This document shows positions 57,901 to 64,000 of a stretch of 64,000 bases of DNA, in pieces. Source of the DNA: Malachius bipustulatus. Its lineage: Eukaryota; Arthropoda; Insecta; Coleoptera; Melyridae. Location of the stretch: the NCBI GenBank assembly GCA_910589415.1, contig OU342631.1, positions 54,898,598 to 54,962,597 on the forward strand, given 5' to 3'. The translations under genes and the position numbers were made by a program. Numbering within the stretch: position 1 is the stretch's first letter; the number at the start of each line of letters is the position of its first letter. The notes below the pieces were generated by a model. That model was not told the origin of the DNA, did no database searches, and saw only the letters and a program-made list of their open reading frames with translations.

Positions 57901-60900
57901 GAGAAAGCCAAATTTTGGATATTACGTGGGGGGGGGCCTAGAAAAGCTAAACTTCAAATTGTCGACCAAAATTACCTTGTGCATTTTCCGCCATCTTGAA
58001 AAAAAGGTTAAATTCAGTTTTTTCATCATAACTCGGTTCTCCGTTGAGATACGAAAATTTTTACGCAATACTTTTTTTGTTGCTCTTCTTACAATCTACA
58101 ATTAAGGTCTTTTGCATTTTTTACGTATCGTTCATCGTTATCGAGATATCGATCGAAAAAACCATAAATTTAGGGAGTGAATTTTGTTTTTTGCTATTTT
58201 CTTTTTTGTCGTGAAAGATATCGAAAAAATGTCTAATATCAAACTTGTAGAGCGTATTCAGGCCTACAATTTATTATTTTTAATTTTAGACAAAATTTAC
58301 GACCTCTAGCACGCCGCGAAGTCGGTAAGACTGTGCAGTTTTGATTTTTAGCCGCTCGCACGGTTGTATCCACACGTCAAAATGAATGAAAGGTTGTTCA
58401 GGGAATTATTGCAATACAAAATAAATTAATAAACCAGCTAAATTATAAATCAAACACATGAGATTTATTGATCAAATAATTTTTGTGTAGTAAAAAATAA
58501 TAATTAAATGTGGTCATTTTTTTCAAACATTTTTTGTCGTTTTGATGGTCCTGGCTGTAGAAGTTCCTCCTTGGCAGACTCTTCGAGTCGTGAAGACTCT
58601 TGAATCGCAGGAAATGATGCTGTGACGGTTGAAACATTAAAATCATCATCACCATCGTGATCGTCGTTGGATAAAATGTCGACTCTGGCGACGTTGTTGC
58701 ATATTTGTCCACTACAGTGCAGGCAAATAACGGAGCAAGTAATCCCTGCTTTCCTGCACCCACAAGCAGCCCCACACTTTCCTTTACATTTGCATGAAAT
58801 GAGTTTTAAAAGTTCAGGTGGAGCGGGTTCGGTGTGGTGCTAATTGGTTCAAGCCCGTAGGTAATTAGTCTGTCGCCAACCCCATTCCTGAGGATCTTTG
58901 AAAAATCCGAGCCACGTTTTGTACTTGTAGATATGTCCGGAAAACATGTTGGTAGACTGCGCTTTCCGTTGGTGGGAGTAGTGAAAGATTATTGAACTTA
59001 TTTGTCGTCATTGATTTTGCGAAGCGGTGGAACCGCAAAATATTAATCGATGTCTCATCTTTATCACCGCCATACAGGGCGATAAGGAATAGCTTTCCAG
59101 TGCAAATCGACTTTCCAATATTATAAAAAGACGATGTGGTGTCGCAACCGCTGAAAGCATGAATGAAAAGAATGTTCTCAAGAACAGACTTATCATGCTT
59201 GAAACTATTCGGAGAGTACAGTTTTTCCGGTGTTTTTCCTTTAGCTGGTTTGCGAAAAAATATTTTTTTTTGTCTTGTGCAAGTCCGGTAATTAAAACCA
59301 AAAGATCGATCTTCGCCGACGATTTCCACAGAGTCATAAATCGATGCTTCTTTAATTGGTGTGGTTACAATGAGAGTATCAGCGTCCTCAAAAGCCTGCT
59401 CTACTTTTATTCCGGTTTTTGTAAAATAACGGCGAAGCATTTGTATTAATTGTTTTTATTTTGGTCCCTTGCAAGAAACTTCTCCTGGCTAACTTTCGGA
59501 GCAGTAGTTTCATCGAACGTGAACTCTGGTGATTGGTTTTTCCTAGAACGTCTAACCCTTTCCGAAGTTTTAGTTCCTGCGAGTCTCATGTCAGTCGGAT
59601 AACCGTCGAATACAATTATTGTCACATTTTCTCCAAAGTGTTGTTGCACGTATGTGACGACCCCAAACAACTTTGTGCAGAAGGAAACCACCGTCGATTA
59701 TGTGCGATGGTGTCTGTCACCAGGTTGTTCTGTCAAAGGTTTGAAGGCATTGTATAATAACGACTTTGTTCCTTTTCGCATTCCTTCTTCGGTGAACAAA
59801 GACAATGGGAACGGAGCGAGTTCGTATGCCAGAAATTTTTTCAGGTCAGTCTCGGAATTCTTCGCTATGCACATTCAATGGATCGATGGATGGAAAAGTA
59901 ACAATGGATCGATCGGAACTAGTGACTTGTCGATTATAATGCTGGTACTTACTCCGATAAAGAGAGCACTTTATATTCCTTCCTTCTGAATGATAAGGAC
60001 CCGAAATCCTATGATTTTAGTCATCATGTCGCGACCAATTTCGTATGCACGATGACAATTAATGTTCTCGTTTGCAATAATTCCTGTGCCAATAGACATC
60101 AATTCTTTCTTCTTTGGAAAAGGATTGTGACCTGCGAGCCACATGTCTAATTTCTCAACGTCACAATTGTCTCGAGAAATCCGCGAGGGTCTCATGTTAA
60201 CGTGCTGTTCGGTTGTACAGCAGGATACTCCAGAAAAATTTTCAATTTGTTGTTTCAACAAATGTTTTGAAGCTGAACCATGCCCAAAGTCCACGATGCT
60301 ATTGTGCTGTCTGTAATTCCCCGTCCCTGAGTCAGTCCTCCTGTTGTTTTCATGGATCGCATAAGAGTCTGTTTTGGTAGAACTGTTAGGTTATTATTAT
60401 TTATTAATATTAATTAACCTAAAGTACTGAATGCACATGCACCTTACAGGTTTAGATAAGAATGGCGAATTTCAAAAAAGTACTAGATCTAGTATAATTG
60501 TATGGCGAGACGCACATTGCAGCGTCGGGCGCGCTCCGGTCAACTCGCAGCGCGCTAGAAGTCGTAATTTTTGTCGAAAATAAAAAATCAAAAATGAAAT
60601 TGTAGGCCTAAATACGCTCTACAAGTTTAATATCAAACATTTTTTCGATATTACACGAGAAAAAAGAAAATAGCAAAAAACAAAATTCACTACCCAAATT
60701 TATGTTTTTTTCGATCGATATCTCGATAACGATGAATGATACGTAAAAAATGTAAAAAACCTTAATCGTTGATTGTAAGAAAAGCAATAAAAAAGTATTG
60801 CATAAAAAATTTTGTATATCAACGGAGAACCGAGTTATGATGAAAAAACTGAATTTATTCCTTTTTTCAAGATGGCGGAAAATGCAAAAAGGTAATTTTG

Positions 60901-62407
60901 GTCGACAATTTGAAGTTAAGCTTTTCTAGCCCCCCCCTCCCCCCACGTAATATCCAAAATTTGGCTTTCTCGGTTCATTTGCATTTCTAACCCGTTATTT
61001 CCGACGTAATGACTGGACTAATCATAGAAAAAAATTATAATTGAAATAGGTGGTTTCATAGTCCATTAAGATAATTATGCTAAAATAAAAAATAAAAATA
61101 TATAAACCATTTTCGGAAATAATAAAAAATAACTCTTAAAAAAAGCTCAACACCCTGTAGAAAAAAATATGCCCTTGGGTTCTTAAAAAATATTAAAAAA
61201 TATGTTCATATTAACTTGTTTTCATAAAATGGCCCGTGGCCCGAGGAATCACATATCCTGAAGTTTTAGCATGTTATTAAGAAACATCATGTATATGCGA
61301 ATGAAAAATGGTACATTATTTCCATTTACTCGGCAGCGTGCGCGAAGTAATTCTCGACCTAGAGCGAAAACTATTTCCTGGACTACCTGTATGTACAGTG
61401 TGTCCATGATAATGGGAGAGGCAAGAATGGCACGATGACTAAAGGCTGTAAGAAGAACCAAGCGGCAAATACGCGGAGCTTGGACATAATAAAATGAAAA
61501 GCCCCATGTGTTAGTGAACCTGCTAAATGCAAACACATACCACATGACTCCAAAATTCAAATTTCAAAAGAACTTTGAGGTAAGAATCAAGGATCGGAAG
61601 GAATTGAATGAACCAACAGACGACAACAGGCTGATCGGAACAACCTGGTATACAGACGGATCAAAAACCGATCAAGGGACTGGAGCCGACATTTACAATG
61701 AGCTGGACAAAACTCAATACAGCATATCTCTTGGGCAGTGGGCAACTGTATGTATTTCAATCATAAATATATGTCATACTACATACTACATCATACTACT
61801 GCGTAAGAGAGAATAACAAGAGAGTCGATAGGAATAGGCGGATTAACATATTGACAGACAGTCAGGCGATTCTGAGAGCGCTATAGAAAGCCCCAAGATA
61901 ACATCTTAACTAGGTACTGTTGGAATGCCGTGAAAACCTCGAAAGCCTGGCAGGACGCAACAAAGTAACCTTGATGTGGGTGACAGCGGAATCATAGGCA
62001 TTGAAAAAGCCGACGAGCTGGCAATAAATGGCTCCTCGGCTAAATATATTGGCACAGAACCGGCCCTGGGAGTACCAAAGAGTATACAGCACGGGGCCAA
62101 GTTAATACATGGATGAGGAAAAACATAAAAAATATTGGGATAAAAGAACCAAACATCAACATGGGAAAGCATTTATCAAAGGACCCATAAAGAAGATAAC
62201 TGAAGAACTACTTATCACTTAGTATAGGAATCAGTTACGTATCACAGTGGGATTACTGGCAGTTTACGAATCTCGTGAATACCCCTTATGTAAGAGTCGT
62301 AGATAAATGCCTATTTTATTATGTAATTATTGCATTGTGATTTTCAAAACGTAAAAATTAAATATAAAAAAAATTATCGTACCTTCTTCTCGCCTGTTAT
62401 CTTCCAT
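45803..62407 (-). CDS. DRC8: Dynein regulatory complex subunit 8 (EF-hand protein), 4 coding exons
   Basis: Axonemal calmodulin-like subunit of the nexin-dynein regulatory complex (EFCAB2 in vertebrates), acting in cilia and sperm flagella. Coding exons: 62407-62383, 54455-54218, 49663-49453 and 45946-45803, with phases 1, 2 and 0 at the junctions, giving 205 aa. All splice sites are GT-AG, and the phases fit at every junction. EF-hand 1 has a full loop (DHTNSNTVDIRE) in FEVFDHTNSNTVDIREIGTI, the family hallmark followed by IRALGCCPSEAEI. The later loops (REGLGYLSKEQ, DPHTQAVPYEY) lack some Ca ligands, as in relatives. The C-terminus carries a run of seven Pro and a short charged helix. Introns of 7.9, 4.6 and 3.5 kb are filled with mobile elements, none of which breaks an exon. 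Confidence 0.88.
45947..46740. other. Part of DRC8 intron 3, no recognised element
   Basis: AT-rich. ACACCCTGTATG near 46670 resembles a CAGGGTG-type terminus, but no partner was found. Confidence 0.4.
46750..47596. repeat. Foldback element, decayed copy of the 19.7-21.7 kb family
   Basis: Left arm CTATCTCGTAAACGAGATAAAG, GAGATACAGGGTCCGTTAAA, GTGGCCATCTCGAATCC and right arm inverses near 47500-47590. Several deletions shorten it relative to the 1-kb copies. Lies in DRC8 intron 3. Confidence 0.78.
47872..48720. repeat. Foldback element, 0.85-kb near-perfect palindrome
   Basis: Left end ACAGGGTGATTGATTGAAAC, right end GTGTTTCAATCAATCAC. Arms of about 420 bp match over GAAATATTACCAAGATGGC, ATCGTCTGAGAAAATGTAAT and GAAAATCGTGATTTTCCAAC; centre near 48298 with ACCCTGTATAAACATTTCAA. 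Lies in DRC8 intron 3. Confidence 0.88.
48721..49452. other. Part of DRC8 intron 3, no recognised feature
   Basis: No clear repeat or gene. Open frames of 60-77 codons on the minus strand (48784-49192) have no family resemblance. Confidence 0.4.
49453..49663 (-). CDS. DRC8: DRC8 coding exon 3
   Basis: 211 nt from GTTTTAG|ATTTCAG to TTGATG|GTACGTG. Encodes PEQLLEAFRVLDREGLGYLS, then GEPFTQDELDEMLEVAIDP, the second EF-hand pair. The alternative acceptor 6 nt downstream (TTTCAG) would shift the frame and is rejected. A Tc1-like foldback ends only 28 bp upstream of the acceptor. Confidence 0.88.
49972..50336. mobile_element. MITE, copy 2 of the 5788-6007 family, with a nested element
   Basis: Ends ACGGCCAATATTATAAACGC and the inverse ...GCGTTTATAATATTGGCCGT. 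Internal pair GTTAACTGGCAGATTTCTGTG / CACAGAAATCGGCCAGTTAA. Interrupted by the element at 50121-50269. Confidence 0.85.
50121..50269. mobile_element. Nested palindromic MITE
   Basis: 149 bp with near-perfect arms starting TGCCCGTATTCACAAACGAT, flanked by ATA on both sides (50118-50120 and 50270-50272). Confidence 0.85.
50371..51194. mobile_element. Foldback element, GCAGGGTGATC type
   Basis: Ends TTTGCAGGGTGATCTCAAAA and inverse; arms of about 400 bp (AAGTGCATAACATTTT / inverse near 51155; GACACGAGATAAGAAATGTTG / inverse near 50915); centre near 50790 is AT-rich. Confidence 0.8.
51536..53290. mobile_element. TTAA-flanked TIR element with nested insertion
   Basis: TTAA at 51532-51535 and 53291-53294. 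Inner ends CAAATACACTAGACT(T)ATAATACGTCCAACT are inverted matches, followed by GCGCCATCTAGTGTC / GACACTAGCGAACC-like sequence. The TTAA duplication suggests a piggyBac-type family, but no transposase is present. The element at 52003-52639 sits inside. Confidence 0.6.
52003..52639. mobile_element. CAGGGTGATCCC-type MITE
   Basis: Ends TACAGGGTGATCCCGAAATG and the inverse ...CATTTCGGGATCACCCTGTA; TIR about 30 bp. A second terminus of the same family is at 33108-33194. No coding capacity. Confidence 0.82.
53295..53904. other. Part of DRC8 intron 2, no recognised feature
   Basis: AT-rich without identifiable repeat or gene. Confidence 0.4.
53905..54170. repeat. Fragment of the 1-kb foldback family (19.7-21.7 kb)
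   Basis: TTTTCATAGTCAACTT, TATTATTTTTCTATGTCGTT, CGGTATAAAAAAATCATGGA and the following A/T-rich block reproduce the inner arm of those palindromes. It ends just before the DRC8 exon 2 donor. Confidence 0.65.
54218..54455 (-). CDS. DRC8: DRC8 coding exon 2
   Basis: 238 nt after a TTTTTTAG acceptor; ends at CACAA|GTAAGT. Encodes the first EF-hand pair, including DIREIGTIIRALGCCPSEAE and the stretch ending VDIITEHK. Confidence 0.9.
54456..54996. other. Part of DRC8 intron 1, no recognised feature
   Basis: Between exon 2 and the TCAGG array. Nothing identifiable. Confidence 0.4.
55001..55025 (+). repeat. Five TCAGG units at the 5' border of a LINE
   Basis: Exact (TCAGG)5 preceded by TAAGG and followed by TCCGGGAATG, where the LINE begins. 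TCAGG is the telomere repeat of Tribolium and many other beetles. Confidence 0.85.
55029..57605 (+). pseudogene. R1-clade (TRAS/SART-like) LINE ORF2, truncated at both ends
   Basis: Endonuclease/RT protein of a site-specific LINE group. The frame starts inside the AP endonuclease (VINRNVGITEHR). It continues with the catalytic GDFNAKSPLWGAPITDRRGE, THIDVTIATSKIARRI and the DEECFTHHKHI region (catalytic His). RT follows: SYRPICLLNTTAKLYE, EQYGFRKGKSTIMAV, GVPQGSILGPMLWN and the FADDLVII active site. The beginning of the C-terminal Cys motif (CPHCREND) comes last. At least three defects occur: TGA TAA with a shift near 55109, stops at 56067 and 56516. The final Cys/His of the zinc site and the 3' UTR are missing; the sequence passes straight into TCAGG repeats. 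It sits in DRC8 intron 1. Confidence 0.85.
57608..57622 (+). repeat. Three TCAGG units at the 3' border of the LINE
   Basis: GAAAGG-TCAGGTCAGGTCAGG-GACGCC directly after the broken LINE frame; same strand and register as the array at 55001. Confidence 0.82.
57861..58345 (+). repeat. Left arm of the long-TIR element
   Basis: Inverted counterpart of 60515-61020. Contains an eight- or nine-G run (near 57930) opposite a C-rich run near 60935, and CAAGATGGCGGAAAATGC-type sequence in inverse. Confidence 0.82.
58504..60353 (-). pseudogene. XPG/FEN1-like nuclease with Cys-rich CXC-like tail, frameshifted
   Basis: Read on the minus strand. The N-terminus is KTTGGLTQGRGITDSTIASW with GHGSASKHLL in another frame. 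EQHVNMRPSRISRDNCDVEK and GTGIIANENINCHRAYEIGR follow, then IDGGFLLHKVVW. Next come nuclease-like motifs: VFDGYPTDMRLAGTKTSERV with RRSRK (as the FEN1 VFDG...R.RR helix), VEQAFEDADTLIV and VEIVGED followed by DLLVLITGL in a second frame (as the FEN1 EAEA and TEDxD acidic pairs), and IHAFSGCDTTSSFYNIGK (as the GCDY helix-hairpin). The tail has CKCKGKCGAACGCRKAG and CSVICLHCSG and an acidic end with TAA at 58504. At least four frame changes and several stops make this copy inactive. Related proteins are multicopy in insects and cnidarians. Confidence 0.7.
60515..61020 (-). repeat. Right arm of the long-TIR element
   Basis: Inverse of the left arm. The outer 100 bp match best except for an insertion of about 10 bp next to the terminus; the inner end is GC-rich (CGTCGGGCGCGCTCCGG) and less conserved. 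Confidence 0.82.
61440..62290 (+). pseudogene. RNase H domain of an I/R1-group LINE, decayed
   Basis: Plus-strand pieces in shifting frames: TTWYTDGSKTDQGTGADIYN, ISLGQWATV, LTDSQAILRAL, CRENLESLAGRNKVTLMWV, then an ADELAINGSSAKYIGTEP region and GVPKSIQHGAKLIHGWMRKN. This is an RNase HI of the kind fused to RT in I-group LINEs. It might belong to the same family as the LINE at 55029, but no overlap allows a test. Stops and shifts abound. Confidence 0.75.
62383..62407 (-). CDS. DRC8: DRC8 coding exon 1
   Basis: 25 nt: ATG plus seven codons and one base (MEDNRREE), ending at G|GTACG. The single leftover G completes a Val codon with exon 2. Chosen because phase, donor and the acidic/basic start agree with the family; it is the least secure exon as it is so short. 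Confidence 0.65.
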
Positions 62408-62790
62408 TTCGTTTTCAATTTACTAAGAAAATGTAGTAATTATCAATTATTAGTATACCTACTTTTAATTTTTATCATAGGAGGTGGGCAAACTCTGTTA
62501 ATTTAGTAGCAAGTGTGGTATCTAAATACTTTCAAAATATCGACCAAATAATAAAGTAACGCAAAATAACCATGACAGCGGACACTGACAAGTTATCGAT
62601 TGGAGAAACTAAGAAGCGTGTATCTAGAATTATTATAATCCTGTTTGCTTTCCCACATAAAACTGAGGCCGCATATTAAACTTTACCATGCATCATGTAA
62701 GTTGAACGCCGAAAAAAAGATATCAGTGTCATGAAACAAATTGAACAATAATAAATTATTATATCAATTACAGCAATCCGATTGTTGAAA
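62408..62790 (-). promoter_or_regulatory. Upstream region of DRC8 with a possible X-box
   Basis: The DRC8 promoter should lie here. At 62566-62579 the minus strand reads GCTGTCATGGTTAT, an imperfect palindrome matching 10 of 14 positions of the RFX X-box typical of ciliary genes, about 160 bp before the ATG. The remaining sequence is AT-rich with nothing else recognised. Confidence 0.35.
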
Positions 62791-62791
62791 A

Positions 62792-63240
62792 ACAATAATG
62801 CTTTCTGAACGACACATTTACTCTAATAGTATGGTGAAGACAGAGACATCGATGTTTCAATCGTCATTTCCATCTCATCAGTCTGTCACATCACCATAGC
62901 TCCATCTCTGATTGGTTTACTGAGATTCGCAAGGTAATTGGTTTTTCAGTGAACTGTCAGCGTTGGTAGTGAAAAATTGCAGATTTCTCTAGGAGAATCT
63001 CTGATTGACATATTGAAAGTTGTGTATACTTTTCAGTCATCAGATGGCATTTGCCTTGCAAGTCACTATGTTTCCGACAAATAATTTTGCTTATAGCTTT
63101 TGATTTTCTTTCTGATCGGCACACTTCTCTAGTGGTGGTGATGTGACAGACTGATGAGATGGAAATGACCATTGAAACATCGATGTCTCTGTCTTCACCA
63201 TACTATTAGAGTAAATGTGTCGTTCAGAAAGCATTATTGT
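62792..63240. mobile_element. MITE with about 100-bp TIRs
   Basis: Ends ACAATAATGCTTTCTGAACG and inverse. Arms match over TTACTCTAATAGTATGGTGA, ACAGAGACATCGATG and CATCTCATCAGTCTGTCACA. No target duplication was recognised and no gene is present. Confidence 0.85.
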
Positions 63241-63481
63241 ATATATCAGTGTCAGTTAAACATTTTGAGTTGTAAGCAAGGCGTAGTAAAATGTAATTGA
63301 AAATCTGTAAAATCCTAAATTAAACGACGATATGATTTTGTATGTTTGACTCACGAATCGCAGCGTTAGGCAACGACGTTTCAATCTGTTGTATAGGTTA
63401 TGTCTCATTTTGACGTTAGATGTCCTTTGGAATCGATTTTATTTATTTTATTCGAAGTTGATATTTTTCTGGGTATTTAGT

Positions 63482-63653
63482 CTGCAGTGGGGGATTATTA
63501 ACCGATTAGATTTCTCCCATCACTAAGGTCTAATTTATGTGTGTTTTGTTATGTCTTTTCTATTAGTCTGGAGTGGGGGAGTATTAACCGATTAGGTTTC
63601 TCCCATCACAAAGGTCTAATTTATGTGTGTTTTGTTATGTATTTTCTTTACAG
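63482..63653 (+). repeat. Tandem duplication, about 86-bp unit
   Basis: Two copies of GTGGGGGA(T/G)TATTAACCGATTAG - TCTCCCATCAC(T/A)AAGG - AATTTATGTGTGTTTTGTTA with few differences; copy 1 from about 63482, copy 2 from about 63567. Both end in pyrimidine-rich TTTTCT(A/T)TTAG / CTTTACAG, like splice acceptors. Confidence 0.85.
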
Positions 63654-64000
63654 GTACTAAACGGTTCGCAAAGACTAACGTTAAAATGACAGGTTACCAT
63701 ATAATACAAGGGATTTAGTTCTCACCCCTCAACGCCCAAGCAAATGCTTGATTCTAACATGTCGTCGTTTCGTTGTATGTTTTTCATTTTGATACAGTCA
63801 GAGGTTTTTTTCATTTTCACGGGGTTCTTTTTTTACTCTGACTATAAACTTGATCAGGCGGAACTCTTTTGCGGGGTCATTATACACGTGTGGGTAAACA
63901 GATTCAACATTCAAATCAAATAATTCAAAAGTCAATAAATCAATTCATTTTTAAGAGGGAAACTCTGTCTTTTAAATTATATCTCCTATCTCTCAACAAA
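63654..64000. other. No recognised feature
   Basis: Right edge of the window. No gene or repeat identified. Confidence 0.4.

Larger units (their letters stand above)
57861..61020. mobile_element. 3.16-kb long-TIR DNA transposon carrying an XPG/FEN-like nuclease gene
   Basis: Ends TAGTCCAGTCATTA and inverse TAATGACTGGACTA, flanked by ATC on both sides (57858-57860 and 61021-61023). The inverted arms extend for about 480-500 bp: 57861-58345 and about 60515-61020. Shared blocks include AACCGAGAAAGCCAAATTTT, ATCGATCGAAAAAACCATAA-like sequence and GTAGAGCGTATTCAGGCC-like sequence. The space between the arms holds one minus-strand gene (58504-60353). No transposase is seen, so this is either a non-autonomous copy or the nuclease belongs to the transposition machinery. 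A 3-bp duplication and an XPG gene are, as I remember it, features of Academ elements; this link is inference. Confidence 0.75.

Noticed and set aside
59654..59989. 111-codon plus-strand frame
   Set aside because: Antisense to the broken nuclease gene; the minus strand gives IDGGFLLHKVVW and other family motifs.
62792..63240. 71-codon frame on the minus strand around 62957-63172
   Set aside because: Falls inside a MITE with 100-bp inverted ends; no family resemblance.

Overview
The window reads as nuclear DNA of an insect, and a beetle is my best guess. It is AT-rich and has two spliced host genes with canonical GT-AG introns. Retrotransposons and inverted-repeat (foldback) elements fill most of the rest. 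The beetle inference rests mainly on short exact arrays of TCAGG, the telomeric repeat of many Coleoptera, at three places. LTRs with tRNA-Lys-type primer sites and lengths of 1.7-2.4 kb also recall Osvaldo/Ulysses/Woot-type Ty3/gypsy elements, and Woot is from Tribolium.

Host genes. (1) The left end (359-1974, minus) holds a complete 340-aa TIEG/KLF10-11-type zinc-finger factor, the cabut orthologue. It has three coding exons, an AU-rich 3' UTR and a GC-rich upstream region with CRE-like sites. (2) The right part (45803-62407, minus) holds a 205-aa EF-hand protein of the axonemal nexin-dynein regulatory complex (DRC8/EFCAB2). Its four short coding exons (25, 238, 211 and 144 nt) are spread over 16.6 kb because the introns are packed with mobile elements.

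Mobile elements, left to right. From 3.2 to 10.3 kb lie MITEs, a degenerate minisatellite and decayed foldbacks. From 10.44 to 17.96 kb is a young Ty3/gypsy element with near-identical LTRs and a 4-bp ATAT duplication. It keeps gag and protease but has lost most of reverse transcriptase, RNase H and integrase, and it carries a second gag-like nucleocapsid module at the end of the pol frame. From 19.65 to 21.69 kb are two back-to-back 1-kb palindromes. From 21.9 to 30.1 kb is a 5'-truncated gypsy element with an intact 1039-aa pol and a recognisable 3' LTR. From 31.4 to 32.7 kb is the 5' half of a LINE. From 35.7 to 40 kb an R2-like LINE fragment is interrupted by a deleted mariner and a 2.4-kb solo LTR (CTGT duplication). 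From 40.1 to 45.5 kb a decayed gypsy pol is interrupted by a LINE, which is itself interrupted by a second 2.4-kb solo LTR (TTAT duplication).

The DRC8 introns hold nested foldbacks (46.7-48.7 and 49.7-53.3 kb). They also hold an R1/SART/TRAS-like LINE fragment bordered on both sides by TCAGG arrays (55.0-57.6 kb), and a 3.16-kb long-TIR element (57861-61020, ATC duplication) with a broken XPG/FEN1-like nuclease gene carrying a Cys-rich tail. These last two and the gag-PR-NC element are the most unusual objects here. All similarity statements come from reading motifs by eye; no database search was run.
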